Shown: positions 1 to 10,001 of the stretch, piece after piece | Layout: every line of letters begins with the position of its first letter | Position numbering within the stretch: the stretch's first letter is position 1 | Origin: Providencia rettgeri | Lineage (GTDB): Bacteria; Pseudomonadota; Gammaproteobacteria; Enterobacterales; Enterobacteriaceae | NCBI RefSeq assembly: GCF_023205015.1 | Contig: NZ_CP096258.1 | Span: 4,430,259 to 4,494,258 of the forward strand | DNA: 64,000 nucleotides | Reading direction: 5' to 3' | Made by a program: the position numbers and the translations under genes | The notes under the pieces: generated by a model | What the model was told of the DNA's origin: nothing | Database searches by the model: none | What the model saw: the letters and a program-made list of their open reading frames with translations, nothing else

Positions 1-45
1 AACAATGGACTATAATTTTCAACTCATTTTAAAAGGAAATTTCGT

Positions 46-1650
46 ATGATAATTGGTGTAATTAGTGATATTCATATAGGCTCAGATCATGATAAAGAAG
101 TATTGGCAACGTCTATTAAAAATATTAATCACTGTGGAGCCAAAGGGTTATTAATGGCTGGGGACATTGGTGATTATCATCAACATAGAAAAGATTCTTT
201 TGATATTTTCCTAGAACAATTTCCAAAAAAATATCATCAAAATTTATTATTGATGTTAGGCAACCATGATGTCCGAACTGGGGCCGAACCCCATGAGCCA
301 TTAGACCCCGATTTAGTCGGATTATATGACTCTTACTTAGAAAAATGCAATATTGACCGGCAAGAAGATACAATGTGCATTGATGCATGGATTGATGGTT
401 ATCATTTTATTTGTTTGAACACAGATGTTCCTTTAAAAAATCAAATGGAATTAAATGAAGCATCACTTCTCTGGTTAGAAAAAAAACTGGCTGAAGGCGT
501 TGATGCGAATAAACCGATTTTTGTGATGACACATCAAGCATTCAATTGTTCACATTGGCGGTCATACTTATATGGCGGATTTGGACCGCAAGATGAAAGA
601 CTAAAAAGTCTATTTTCTCGTTATCCCCAAATAATTATGTTAAGTGGTCATATTCATAATGGCTTTGGGATTATTGAAGCTATTCAACGTCCATTTGGAA
701 CATTAATTGATATTCCAAGTTTAACATTAGGTGAAAATGGGGTTACAGATAAAGGCACTGGCTATTTATTAAAAATAGAAGATGATAAACTAACCTTTGA
801 AGCTTGGAATTTTTATCAAAATATTCATTTATCTGAATTTGATACAATAATATTATTACCTACTTTATCAAGTTTAGCCGCTGAGCTACCAGATTATGCT
901 GACGAAGAAACTGATTCATTAATTTCAGAATCAAATCGCTTAATGAATAAAGAATACAAAGATGAATACATAAAAATCTATGACGAGAAAACATGGAAAG
1001 AAATTAACACCCTAAGAAATAAAATTATTAAATACAAATCTAAATCTAAATCTAATGAAATTAATTACCATAAATTAAAATTTAATAATGACGATAATAT
1101 CACCATTGAGGTATTGAATGCAGCACTAAATCAGCACAACCATATTCTTATTGAATCAAAAAATGGTCACTGGGCTGACCAAATTACAATACCGCCACTA
1201 AAAAATAATCAATCCGTTACCATTGTTCCTACTGCGGCCTATTGTAGTACACTGATCGTGAATAAAGAGAAGCATAGGATTTCAACAGGTGAAAAATGTA
1301 CGGTTTCCTGTAAGTCTTATTGGCAGTTTGAAATGAAAAATGACGTAGATTCGTTGGAGCAAAAATCAGCTTATCAGCTTACGTTTAAGAATGAAGATTC
1401 TATTACACAAAAAATGATAAAAGATATTTTTAAAACTAACGATAGTATATATATTGAAATTAAAAATGAGAAATGGCTAAATAAAATTTCCATTCCCAAA
1501 CTGCCCCTAAGTAATAAAAAGATTATAGTTAAATCAACAGCGGATCGTAATAGTTCAATAGTTGGTGGCTACTATACGTATATTATTAAGTCAGGCGACT
1601 TATTGACTATTTCTGCAAAACAGGATTGGAGTATTGATAAAAAAAATTAA
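46..1650 (+). CDS. Metallophosphoesterase with two C-terminal repeat domains
   Basis: Calcineurin-like phosphoesterase of 534 residues. The metal-binding motifs are all visible: D-x-H near residue 8 (SDIHIG), GD at about 40 (MAGDIGD), GNHD at about 72, H at about 165 (MTHQAF) and GHIHN at about 203. The catalytic domain ends near residue 290. A lysine-rich linker follows, then two related segments of about 85 residues (about 347-437 and 448-530). Both begin with an (H/Y)xLxFxNxDxIT pattern and contain IxIE(S/I)KNxxW, so they are tandem beta-rich repeats, perhaps for binding a surface or polymer. No signal peptide is apparent. An AAGGA ribosome site precedes the ATG. Substrate unknown. Confidence 0.8.
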   Translation: MIIGVISDIHIGSDHDKEVLATSIKNINHCGAKGLLMAGDIGDYHQHRKDSFDIFLEQFPKKYHQNLLLMLGNHDVRTGAEPHEPLDPDLVGLYDSYLEKCNIDRQEDTMCIDAWIDGYHFICLNTDVPLKNQMELNEASLLWLEKKLAEGVDANKPIFVMTHQAFNCSHWRSYLYGGFGPQDERLKSLFSRYPQIIMLSGHIHNGFGIIEAIQRPFGTLIDIPSLTLGENGVTDKGTGYLLKIEDDKLTFEAWNFYQNIHLSEFDTIILLPTLSSLAAELPDYADEETDSLISESNRLMNKEYKDEYIKIYDEKTWKEINTLRNKIIKYKSKSKSNEINYHKLKFNNDDNITIEVLNAALNQHNHILIESKNGHWADQITIPPLKNNQSVTIVPTAAYCSTLIVNKEKHRISTGEKCTVSCKSYWQFEMKNDVDSLEQKSAYQLTFKNEDSITQKMIKDIFKTNDSIYIEIKNEKWLNKISIPKLPLSNKKIIVKSTADRNSSIVGGYYTYIIKSGDLLTISAKQDWSIDKKN

Positions 1651-1671
1651 AATAACTTAACAACTAGTTCA

Positions 1672-1706
1672 ATACGCGACTAATTATAATTTAGTCGCGT
1701 ATTTTT
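1672..1706 (+). terminator. Rho-independent terminator after the phosphoesterase gene
   Basis: An 11-bp inverted repeat (ATACGCGACTA / TAGTCGCGTAT) followed by a T run lies just after the stop codon. Confidence 0.8.
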
Positions 1707-2032
1707 ATGCGTACTCAACCCTTTGATATCACGTAAATACCAAATAATAAAAATCAATCCTAAAAAGGCATTTATATTTTTATATAATTCAGGATAAAAC
1801 AAAAGTCACCTTGAGATTACTCTAGCACCAGAATTATCCCTCGCATAAACCCGTAGTAGATCAAGGTAAATGTAAATCAGGATGATGATTGTTTTATTTG
1901 ATATAAATAATTTGTTATCACTAGGATAAAAATAGTGAAGTTGAGGTTTGAAGTGGTTATGACTGCAAGGCGCTCAATATCATAGTCGCTCTATTGTTAG
2001 TTAAGAGCGACCTATTCAAATTAAATTTGTCT
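1707..2032. other. Intergenic region between phosphoesterase gene and uxuR
   Basis: AT-rich and no convincing gene seen. A hairpin (GTCGCTCT / AGAGCGAC, 1985-2011) lies just past the uxuR stop on the minus strand and may end uxuR transcription, although its T-tract is poor. Confidence 0.5.
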
Positions 2033-2818
2033 TTAATTACGTACTAAAACGACAGGGTAAGAATTGAATAAATAACCATCAAAATTTGGGTCATCAACGT
2101 CCGATAGCTCAAGTAACCTTTGCTTTACATTCTCCAAATGCTGCCACATAGCTTCTTTTGCCGCTGCAGGATCTTTTTTGATCATGGCCGCTAAAATGAC
2201 TTCGTGATCCGTCATCCATGCTTTTCGATAGTCTTTATCTGTGATGCGCGCGTGTAACTTTTGCCACATCGGGTTGTTTTCACGCCACTCCCATGATTGT
2301 TTCAGTAACTCGACTAACATACTATTATGCGTTGCTTGCGCTATCGCAAGGTGAAACTCACGATCTCCTATTTCATCTTCACCTGTTTTTAGTTCATCTC
2401 GTTCTCTTTTAAGCGCTTTACGCATATTCGCAATATCTACAGGGGTAACTTGTGTTGCTGCGAATTCTGCAATATTGCTTTCGAGTAATTGACGAGCTTG
2501 AAGTAATTCAAATGGCCCTGCGGCATTAAGAGCAAGGCCGTCAGGTTTATCCTGCTCACCAATTCCCTTGTCCTGAGGCAGTGCAATAACATAAACCCCA
2601 GACCCCTTACGAACTTCAATAAGATTTTCAATTTCTAACATAATCAAAGCTTCGCGTACGACTGCACGTGAAACATCTAGCATTTCAGCAATTTCCCGCT
2701 CCGGTGGAAGCCTGTCACCAATCGCATAGCTCATATTAGAGATCATTTGGCGTAAAGCATGGCCGACTTCCTGATAGGGGCGTTTATATTCAGTAAACTG
2801 TGTCATTACATTGGCCAT
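2033..2818 (-). CDS. uxuR: GntR/FadR-family hexuronate regulator UxuR
   Basis: Transcriptional repressor of glucuronate/fructuronate catabolism, 261 residues. It has an N-terminal winged helix (RLPPEREIAEMLDVSRAVVR at about residues 37-56) and a C-terminal FCD effector-binding domain. The stretches GPFELLQARQLLESNIAEFA, WRENNPMW and HLENVKQRLLE are typical of the UxuR/ExuR pair. RPYQEVG near the N-terminus and the FDGYLF ending favour UxuR over ExuR. It is transcribed with the same polarity as exuT and away from uxuA. A perfect TTGGTCGACCAA palindrome in its own upstream region suggests autoregulation. Confidence 0.88.
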   Translation of the reverse strand: MANVMTQFTEYKRPYQEVGHALRQMISNMSYAIGDRLPPEREIAEMLDVSRAVVREALIMLEIENLIEVRKGSGVYVIALPQDKGIGEQDKPDGLALNAAGPFELLQARQLLESNIAEFAATQVTPVDIANMRKALKRERDELKTGEDEIGDREFHLAIAQATHNSMLVELLKQSWEWRENNPMWQKLHARITDKDYRKAWMTDHEVILAAMIKKDPAAAKEAMWQHLENVKQRLLELSDVDDPNFDGYLFNSYPVVLVRN

Positions 2819-2860
2819 TCAATTAAAACTTAACTTTTATTATATTTAGTTTAACAGATA

Positions 2861-2872
2861 TTGGTCGACCAA
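2861..2872. promoter_or_regulatory. UxuR/ExuR-type operator
   Basis: Perfect palindrome TTGGTCGACCAA, 43 bp upstream of the uxuR start. It matches the TTGGTNNACCAA core seen three to four more times before exuT and uxuA. Confidence 0.65.
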
Positions 2873-2962
2873 AAATAGTTTTGTACTACACAAGTGCAAT
2901 AAAAAACAAATAAAAAGGCGCAGAACAATAAATTCCGCGCCTTTTCAAATAACTAGCACTAA

Positions 2963-4258
2963 TTACGATGTTGCTAATGAGTTATCTTGATTATGCCCAT
3001 TTTCTTCCGGTTCTTTTTTTTCTTTAATAAGGATCCACAATACTGCAGCACCAATTAAATCAAAAACAGCTAAAGCCACAAAGAATGGACCAAAACCGAT
3101 GATACCAACAAATGCACCGATGAATAAATTAAAGATTAACTGACCAGTCCAAGCACACGCACCTGCCATACCAACAGCTGTTGCAACTTCGTTCTTTTTG
3201 AATAAATCCGCACCGAGAGTGGCTGCAACTGTTGATAATAGCTGGTGAGAAAATCCACCAATACTAATAAGTAAAACAGCAACATATGGATTCTCAACAA
3301 TACTCACTAAGCCAATGGTCGTCATCAAAATGGCACCAATGGTAAAAGTAATACGGCGCGAGTTAATTAATGATACTCCACGGTCATTTAAAAACTTGGC
3401 AACAAAACCACTTGCCAAGCAACCTAAATCTGCCATTAGGAATGGCAGCCAAACAAACATTGCGATTTCTTTGAGGCTAAAATTTAGTGTTTCTACAAAG
3501 AAAATAGGTACCCAGAAGTTAATCGTTCCCCAAGCCGGGTCAGCAAGAAAACGAGAAATCCCAATTCCCCAGAAATTACGTTGTTTCAAAATATTTGTAA
3601 TAGACGTTTTTTCTTTCTTAGATACCTGAAGATATTTTTCTTGTCCATTTTCGATATAAGCACGCTCTTCATCGGATAATCTTTTCGCATCTTTAGGGTC
3701 TTTGTAAAAGAAAAACCAAATAAATGCAGCGATAATGGCCAATATACCCGAAATGATGAAAGCAAATTCCCAGCTATGAAATAGGATAGCCCAAGCAATT
3801 AATGGTGGCGCTAACATGGCACCAAAGGATGTTCCCATATTGAAAACACCAGTTGCGATGCCTCGCTCTTTCGCTGGAAACCAAGTTGATGCAGTTTTCA
3901 CACCGGCAGGAATTGCGGAGGCTTCACTGAACCCCATAATCCCTCTCATAAAGGCTAAACCTTGCCATGAGCCTGTTAATGCATGCCCCATAGTGGCTAA
4001 ACCCCAGATTAATGCACAAATAAAGAATCCTAATTTCAAGCCAATGGTGTCAATAAAAAAACCCATTATTGGTTGACCAATTGTATAGGCTAACTGGAAT
4101 GCACTCACAATCCATGAATACTGTTCCTTTGTGATCCCTGTAGTTTCCATGATGGTTGGAGCAGCAACACCGAGTGCGGTTCTATCTAAGTAGTTAATTA
4201 TGGTAATGAAGCAAACCAGAAGAATCATGTACCATCGATAATGTTTTAACTTTTTCAT
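2963..4258 (-). CDS. exuT: Hexuronate MFS transporter ExuT
   Basis: Inner-membrane major facilitator permease of 431 residues with about 12 transmembrane segments, of the anion:cation symporter group that imports glucuronate and galacturonate. Family stretches include WYMILLVC at the N-terminus, ASTWFPAKERGIATG near residue 125, FISGILA, and LADPAWGTINFWVP in the second half. It sits between uxuR and the uxuA-uxuB-uxaC genes, with divergent operators upstream, so the cluster can import and degrade hexuronates. Same strand as uxuR; possibly both are expressed together. Confidence 0.88.
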   Translation of the reverse strand: MKKLKHYRWYMILLVCFITIINYLDRTALGVAAPTIMETTGITKEQYSWIVSAFQLAYTIGQPIMGFFIDTIGLKLGFFICALIWGLATMGHALTGSWQGLAFMRGIMGFSEASAIPAGVKTASTWFPAKERGIATGVFNMGTSFGAMLAPPLIAWAILFHSWEFAFIISGILAIIAAFIWFFFYKDPKDAKRLSDEERAYIENGQEKYLQVSKKEKTSITNILKQRNFWGIGISRFLADPAWGTINFWVPIFFVETLNFSLKEIAMFVWLPFLMADLGCLASGFVAKFLNDRGVSLINSRRITFTIGAILMTTIGLVSIVENPYVAVLLISIGGFSHQLLSTVAATLGADLFKKNEVATAVGMAGACAWTGQLIFNLFIGAFVGIIGFGPFFVALAVFDLIGAAVLWILIKEKKEPEENGHNQDNSLATS

Positions 4259-4330
4259 AATCAGCCTTTTACGTTTTATATTTTTCTTGTAATCCTGAAT
4301 GAATAAATGGTTAGCCCCGTTAAAACCAAA

Positions 4331-4495
4331 TTGGTCAACCAGTGGTAAAAATAGTTTTAAATTGATAACTCTTCTATTTTATTGTTCGGATTCTGCATAA
4401 AACAAAGGCTTTATTTTGTGAGCTGCCTCTTACTTTGTTATTGGTCACCCAAATTTAATGGGTATTTGTGATCTGGTTAACCAAATTGGTTGACC
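4331..4495. promoter_or_regulatory. Cluster of UxuR/ExuR-type operators between exuT and uxuA
   Basis: Four variants of the same half-site pair lie in the 381-bp divergent region: TTGGTCAACCA at 4331, TTGGTCACCCAA at 4441, TGGTTAACCAA at 4474 and TTGGTTGACC at 4486. The position between exuT and uxuA fits repression of both divergent transcription units. The rest of 4259-4639 holds no gene. Confidence 0.65.
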
Positions 4496-4639
4496 TCTAT
4501 AGATCTTAAAACAACATCGTGGCACAATTTTTATAAAATAAGTGAACTGACTATCGGTTCCAAAATACGGCGCGACAAACTTGCAAAAAAGCTTATTAGC
4601 CGATTAAGAAGCATCTGTGAAATATAAACGAGGTTAAGT

Positions 4640-5827
4640 ATGAAACAAACTTGGCGTTGGTACGGGCCGGCTGATCCGGTTTCTCTATCGGATATTCGTC
4701 AGGCAGGCGCAACAGGAATTGTAACGGCACTTCATCATATACCTAACGGTGAAGTATGGAGTGTTGACGAAATACAAAAACGCAAAGACTTAATTGAGGC
4801 CAACCAATTAGAGTGGGCGGTAGTGGAAAGTATTCCTATTCATGAAGATATCAAAACACATACTGGTGACTGCGATAAATGGATAGCAAACTACCAACAA
4901 TCAATGCGTAACCTCGCAGCTTGTGGTATCCGTACAGTTTGTTATAACTTTATGCCAATACTTGATTGGACACGCACTGACTTAGAATATGAGCTTCCAG
5001 ATGGCTCAAAGGCATTACGTTTTGATCAAATCGCTTTTGCTGTATTTGAGATTTACTTATTACAGCGAGAAAATGCGGAGCAAGATTACACCGCTGAAGA
5101 ACAAGTTCAGGCAAAACAACGTTTTGAATCCATGAGCGATGAAGAGAAACAAAAGCTCATTAGTAATATCATCGCGGGCTTACCTGGTGCAGAAGAAGGG
5201 TATACCCTTGAGCAGTTCCGCCAACACCTAAAACGCTACGCAAATATCGATAAAAATAAATTACGTGAACACTTTGCTTATTTCTTAAAGAAAATAATTC
5301 CAGTTGCAGAAGAAATTGGTATGAAAATGGCGGTTCATCCCGATGATCCTCCTCGCCCAATTTTAGGTTTGCCACGTATCGTCTCAACAATTGAGGATAT
5401 GCAATGGATGGCAGACACCGTTGATAGTGATGCAAACGGCTACACAATGTGTACAGGCTCCTATGGTGTAAGAGCTGATAACGATTTAGTGAATATGATC
5501 CGTACCTTTGGTTCACGCATTTATTTTCTGCATTTGCGTTCAACATTACGAGAAGATAACCCAAATACATTCCATGAAGCGGCGCATTTGGCGGGCGATG
5601 TTGATATGTATAATGTGGTTTGCGCTATTGCTGAAGAAGAGCATCGCCGACTACAAAGTGGCTCAGGTGAATTGATCCCTATGCGTCCAGACCACGGACA
5701 CCAAATGCTTGATGACTTAAAGAAAAAAACAAACCCAGGTTACTCCGCGATAGGCCGCCTCAAGGGGCTCGCAGAACTGAGAGGGCTAGAATTAGGGATC
5801 CATCGCGCATTCTATCCAAAAAAATAA
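4640..5827 (+). CDS. uxuA: Mannonate dehydratase UxuA
   Basis: Converts D-mannonate to 2-keto-3-deoxygluconate in cytosolic glucuronate breakdown. The 395-residue length is standard. The N-terminus (MKQTWRWYGPADPVSL) and the metal-site segment HPDDPPRP near residue 233 are characteristic, as are the DHGHQM segment and the ending GLELGIHRAFYPKK. First gene of the uxuA-uxuB-uxaC run, downstream of the operator cluster. Confidence 0.93.
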   Translation: MKQTWRWYGPADPVSLSDIRQAGATGIVTALHHIPNGEVWSVDEIQKRKDLIEANQLEWAVVESIPIHEDIKTHTGDCDKWIANYQQSMRNLAACGIRTVCYNFMPILDWTRTDLEYELPDGSKALRFDQIAFAVFEIYLLQRENAEQDYTAEEQVQAKQRFESMSDEEKQKLISNIIAGLPGAEEGYTLEQFRQHLKRYANIDKNKLREHFAYFLKKIIPVAEEIGMKMAVHPDDPPRPILGLPRIVSTIEDMQWMADTVDSDANGYTMCTGSYGVRADNDLVNMIRTFGSRIYFLHLRSTLREDNPNTFHEAAHLAGDVDMYNVVCAIAEEEHRRLQSGSGELIPMRPDHGHQMLDDLKKKTNPGYSAIGRLKGLAELRGLELGIHRAFYPKK

Positions 5828-5891
5828 TCATTCACCGTTGTACCTGACAGGCGGTCACATGATATTGGCCGCCAATCAACAGGGAATCATC

Positions 5892-7358
5892 ATGGAAAAA
5901 AATATCGTTACTGCGGCAATTAATGCTAATCGCCCAAACTGGACAACAGACCGCCTAACCACCCGTATCGTGCATCTAGGTTGTGGTGCTTTTCATCGTG
6001 CTCACCAAGCGCTCTATACTCACCACGTGTTAGAAAAAACAGACAGTGATTGGGGCTATTGTGAAGTCAATCTCATGTCTAAACATGATGCGGCTTTGAT
6101 AGAAAATCTTAAGCAACAATCCATGCTTTATACCGTGGCAGAAAAAGGTGAAACGCATACCGAATTAAAAATTATTGGCTCAATGAAAGAAGCGCTGCAC
6201 CCGCTCATTGATGGTGTTGATGCCATTCTTGAAAAAATGGCTTCGCCTTCTGTCAGCATTGTTTCTCTTACTGTCACTGAAAAAGGTTATTGTGCCGACC
6301 CCGCAACAGGGAAATTAGATACAAATAACCCACTCATTCAACAAGATTTATCAACGCCAAACAATCCCGCCTCAGCGATTGGCTATATCACTGCGGCTCT
6401 AAAACGAAGATCTGAACGCAAACTACCGCCATTTACCGTACTTTCTTGTGATAATGTTCGCGAGAACGGCCATGTCGCTCGAGAAGCGGTTTTAGGATTA
6501 GCGAAATTACAAGATGCTGAATTAGCCCAATGGATAGAAGACAACGTCACATTCCCTTGCACTATGGTTGACCGCATTGTTCCCGCAGCAACAGAAGAAA
6601 CCTTGTCTGAAATAGCAGAACTTTTAGGTGTTAAGGACGATTGTGCTATTGCTTGTGAACCTTTCCGCCAATGGGTCATTGAAGATAACTTTGTCAATGG
6701 TCGGCCAGAATGGGATTGTGCCGGTGCACAATTCGTTGAAGATGTTGTTCCATTCGAACTGATGAAACTAAGAATGTTAAATGGTAGCCACTCTTTCTTA
6801 GCCTATCTTGGCTACTTAGGTGGATACGCACATATCTCTGATACCATGACTAACCCCGATTATTGTCGTGCCGCTCATGCATTAATGTTAAATGAGCAAG
6901 CACCAACCTTGGTTATGCCAGAAGAAACTGACTTACCTGCCTACGCCAATAATTTAATTGAGCGCTTTACGAATCCATCATTGAAGCACCAAACATGGCA
7001 AATCGCGATGGACGGTAGCCAAAAACTCCCACAGCGTTTATTAGACCCAGTCGCATGGCATATCGAAAACCAATCTGATTATCGTCATTTAGCGTTGGGG
7101 ATCGCCGGCTGGATGCGTTATGTCGCAGGTGTAGATGAACAAGGCCAAAAAATTGATGTCCGTGACCCGCTTGCTGATACATACGCCACCATTTATGCGA
7201 AACATGGGCTAACTGTTTCAGTTGTTGATGATTTACTCGCCATTGATGCCATTTTTGGTACTGAGTTACCTCAAAATCCACACTTTGTCGCTGCAATTAA
7301 ATCAGCTTATCAACAGTTGCTTGATATCGGCGCGCGCCAAGCCGTTGCTAAGCTTTAA
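5892..7358 (+). CDS. uxuB: Fructuronate reductase (D-mannonate oxidoreductase) UxuB
   Basis: NAD-dependent mannitol-dehydrogenase-family enzyme that interconverts fructuronate and mannonate. I chose ATG 5892 (MEKNIVTAAI) because AGGGA lies about 8 nt upstream; an in-frame ATG at 5838 lacks a good ribosome site. This gives 488 residues, close to the usual 486. Seen: the Rossmann start RIVHLGCGAFHRAHQA near residue 25 and the catalytic region KLRMLNGSHSFLAYLG near residue 295. It follows uxuA by 64 bp. Confidence 0.92.
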   Translation: MEKNIVTAAINANRPNWTTDRLTTRIVHLGCGAFHRAHQALYTHHVLEKTDSDWGYCEVNLMSKHDAALIENLKQQSMLYTVAEKGETHTELKIIGSMKEALHPLIDGVDAILEKMASPSVSIVSLTVTEKGYCADPATGKLDTNNPLIQQDLSTPNNPASAIGYITAALKRRSERKLPPFTVLSCDNVRENGHVAREAVLGLAKLQDAELAQWIEDNVTFPCTMVDRIVPAATEETLSEIAELLGVKDDCAIACEPFRQWVIEDNFVNGRPEWDCAGAQFVEDVVPFELMKLRMLNGSHSFLAYLGYLGGYAHISDTMTNPDYCRAAHALMLNEQAPTLVMPEETDLPAYANNLIERFTNPSLKHQTWQIAMDGSQKLPQRLLDPVAWHIENQSDYRHLALGIAGWMRYVAGVDEQGQKIDVRDPLADTYATIYAKHGLTVSVVDDLLAIDAIFGTELPQNPHFVAAIKSAYQQLLDIGARQAVAKL

Positions 7359-7371
7359 ATTGGATACTGAT

Positions 7372-8784
7372 ATGAAAACATTTCTTTGTGAAGATTTTTT
7401 ACTCAATAACGAAATGGCTCGCCGTCTTTATCATGACTATGCTGCAACAATGCCAGTCTATGATTATCACTGCCATTTGAACCCTCGTGAAATAGCAGAA
7501 AACCGCCAATTTGATAATCTTGGGCAAATCTGGTTAGAAGGTGACCATTATAAATGGCGTGGAATGCGGTCTGCTGGGATCCCTGAATCTCTTATTACAG
7601 GCCGTGAAACGAGTGACTACGAAAAATATCAAGCTTGGGCAAAAGCGGTTCCTATGACGCTAGGTAACCCTTTGTACCATTGGACTCATCTAGAATTACG
7701 TCGCCCTTTTGGTATTACGGGTAAGCTCTTTTCCCCTGAGACCTCTGAAGCCATTTGGCACGAAGCAAACGAAAAATTGGCTCACCCCGAATTTTCAGCT
7801 CGTGGGATTATGCAGCAAATGAACGTACACATGGTCGGTACAACCGATGACCCAACAGATCCATTAGAATATCATCAAAAAATTGCACAAGATGATACTT
7901 TCAATATCGAAGTCCGTCCAAGTTGGCGTCCAGATAGAGCATTTAAAATTGAGCTTGATGGTTTCGTCGATTACATGACGAAATTAGGGCAATCAGCGGA
8001 TATTGAAATTAATCGTTTTAGTGATTTATTGTCAGCTTTAGGATCACGCCTAAACCACTTTGATAAGCATGGCTGTGTGGCCTCTGACCATGGAATTGAA
8101 GTGCTACGCTACGCCCCGATCCCCGATGAAAGTGTGCTCGATACTATTTTACAAAATAGACTTCGTGGGCAACCTCTGGATGAGCAATCTATTGCTCAAT
8201 TCTCTACTGCAGTCATTGTCTGGCTAGGTAAGCAATATGCTAAGCGAAACTGGGCTATGCAATTGCATATTGGTGCATTACGCAATAATAACACCCGGAT
8301 GTTCAAACTGTTAGGTGCTGATAGCGGTTTCGATTCTATTGGTGATAGCCCTATAGCTTACCCACTTTCCCGTTTGTTAGATGAAATGGATAAGAGCAAT
8401 GAGCTACCAAGAACCATTTTATATTGCTTAAACCCTCGTGATAATGAGGTACTAGCAACTATGATTGGCAATTTCCAGGGTGGTGGCATAGCAGGGAAAG
8501 TTCAGTTTGGTTCTGGTTGGTGGTTTAATGACCAAAAAGACGGCATGGTGCGTCAACTTGAGCAACTTTCACAATTAGGCTTATTAAGCCAATTTGTTGG
8601 AATGTTAACCGATTCTCGTAGCTTCCTATCCTATACGCGTCATGAATACTTCCGTCGCATACTATGTAATATGATTGGAACTTGGGCGGTTAATGGTGAA
8701 GTACCAAGTGATGAAAAAATGCTAGGAAATATGGTTCAAGATATCTGTTTTAATAATGCACTGAATTTTTTCACTTCAAAATAA
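7372..8784 (+). CDS. uxaC: Glucuronate isomerase UxaC
   Basis: Isomerizes D-glucuronate to fructuronate (and galacturonate to tagaturonate). The ATG at 7372 (MKTFLCEDFLL) gives exactly 470 residues, the usual length; longer in-frame starts overlap uxuB and are not credible. The amidohydrolase-like metal motif YDYHCHLNP is near residue 26, and the family stretches MQLHIGALRNNNTRMF and SRSFLSYTRHEYFRRILC are present. It starts 13 bp after uxuB, so it is almost certainly co-transcribed. Confidence 0.93.
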   Translation: MKTFLCEDFLLNNEMARRLYHDYAATMPVYDYHCHLNPREIAENRQFDNLGQIWLEGDHYKWRGMRSAGIPESLITGRETSDYEKYQAWAKAVPMTLGNPLYHWTHLELRRPFGITGKLFSPETSEAIWHEANEKLAHPEFSARGIMQQMNVHMVGTTDDPTDPLEYHQKIAQDDTFNIEVRPSWRPDRAFKIELDGFVDYMTKLGQSADIEINRFSDLLSALGSRLNHFDKHGCVASDHGIEVLRYAPIPDESVLDTILQNRLRGQPLDEQSIAQFSTAVIVWLGKQYAKRNWAMQLHIGALRNNNTRMFKLLGADSGFDSIGDSPIAYPLSRLLDEMDKSNELPRTILYCLNPRDNEVLATMIGNFQGGGIAGKVQFGSGWWFNDQKDGMVRQLEQLSQLGLLSQFVGMLTDSRSFLSYTRHEYFRRILCNMIGTWAVNGEVPSDEKMLGNMVQDICFNNALNFFTSK

Positions 8785-8801
8785 TGACTGTCATTTTATG
8801 A

Positions 8802-8826
8802 GATAGGCGGTATTTTCCCGCCTATC
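8802..8826. terminator. Hairpin terminator between uxaC and the DUF1275 gene
   Basis: GATAGGCGG / CCGCCTATC inverted repeat with a 7-nt loop between two convergent genes; probably ends both transcripts. Confidence 0.55.
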
Positions 8827-8842
8827 ACTCATTGTTCAAAAA

Positions 8843-9556
8843 CTAGTTAGAATCTATTGGCACTCCTTTATTTTCTTTCGAAAATTGGTGGCCAAAGAAA
8901 AATATCAAACATAGTGGGATTAATGTGGCAAATAAAGCATATTTCTTAACATAATCAGCCAATAACACCATCATGAAAGCCCCGCCAGCAAAACCCAATA
9001 GCGTCAGAAAGTAACAATAACTTTTATATAATGCACTTTTTCTTTCTTGACCTTTAAATGCAATAGACTCTGCCAATGAGCTAAAACCCAGTTGTACATT
9101 CAAAGTCACCGCAATATTGCCATATAGCATGCCATTAATCTTATGAAACGCATTACCTTGCATTCCCGCAATAAAAGAAAGAGCCCAAACAGCATGAAAC
9201 CCATTAGAGTGAACATTAAAGAAAAAAATATAAACAATGAGTAATAATAAAAGGACGATTTCCAGTGATAATAATGTAAATGTCCATGTTTTTTCATCGG
9301 TATTATAGCGGTAGCGGATCCATGCCAACAGCATTGCCCCCGCACCAAAGGAAATAATGGAAACAATATAAGGCATCACTGCGGTTAGGCCATGCTTAGC
9401 AAACTCATAACCTAACATAATAATATTGCCTGACTGAAAAGTAGCGAATGATTTAGTCGTAAAGAAGGCATATCCATCGAGCATTCCTGACGCAATAGCT
9501 AATAAAAATGCGATCGCAGGTAACTGCATAAAAGGAACTTTTGGAGAGGAAATCAT
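8843..9556 (-). CDS. DUF1275 (YoaK-family) membrane protein
   Basis: 237 residues, six or so hydrophobic segments. The early motif GMLDGYAFFT and FQSGNIIMLGYEFA are typical of the YoaK/DUF1275 family, and QGNAFHKINGMLYGNIAVT matches its conserved middle. The role of the family is unknown. Convergent with uxaC. It is followed upstream by a decayed channel gene, so this stretch looks like a boundary between functional clusters. Confidence 0.8.
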   Translation of the reverse strand: MISSPKVPFMQLPAIAFLLAIASGMLDGYAFFTTKSFATFQSGNIIMLGYEFAKHGLTAVMPYIVSIISFGAGAMLLAWIRYRYNTDEKTWTFTLLSLEIVLLLLLIVYIFFFNVHSNGFHAVWALSFIAGMQGNAFHKINGMLYGNIAVTLNVQLGFSSLAESIAFKGQERKSALYKSYCYFLTLLGFAGGAFMMVLLADYVKKYALFATLIPLCLIFFFGHQFSKENKGVPIDSN

Positions 9557-9602
9557 AGTTTACTTACCTGTCTTGATGATTCTTTTTCTGACTGACTTAG
9601 TC

Positions 9603-9982
9603 GACTGATATATACCGTAAAAATAGGAAAAACCGTCATTGCCGCCCACTAAATGGCATCCCCATACGTTTTAACATCAACATTAAGACCCCGTTCGAAA
9701 ATGTAGAAAATTAAGCTAATAAAATAAACCGTTGAAAAGAGTAAAATCATATAAGATAAAAAAATCACATGTAAAATAGATGCAGAACTAAAATTGAATA
9801 TCAAAGTAAATTGACCGCTTGAGAAAGGGGTCATGATTGAATGTTTCAATAGCAATACTCGCGATTAAAACCAACGAAGCAACACCCCTTAAAAAATGGA
9901 GTGTTTTAATCCGGGTTTCTTGGCTACCAAACTGTCGAAAAGTCAGCATATAAATAATCTAGTTATGGAAGTCATTAACCAT
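9603..9982 (-). pseudogene. Remnant of an ion-channel (potassium-channel-like) gene
   Basis: On the minus strand an ATG at 9982 opens a frame with a stop after seven codons, then KTLHFLRGVASLVLIASIAI. The reading then shifts frame to a hydrophobic segment ending ERGLNVDVKTYGDAI, a stop (TAG where TGG would give W), and WAAMTV. Rejoined, the (T)YGDAIWWAAMTV segment matches the pore-helix region of Ion_trans_2 channels, but the selectivity filter is missing. At least two stops and one frameshift make this a pseudogene. The channel assignment is inferred from that short motif. Confidence 0.55.
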
Positions 9983-10001
9983 AGCTCCTATTCACAGTAA
10001 G

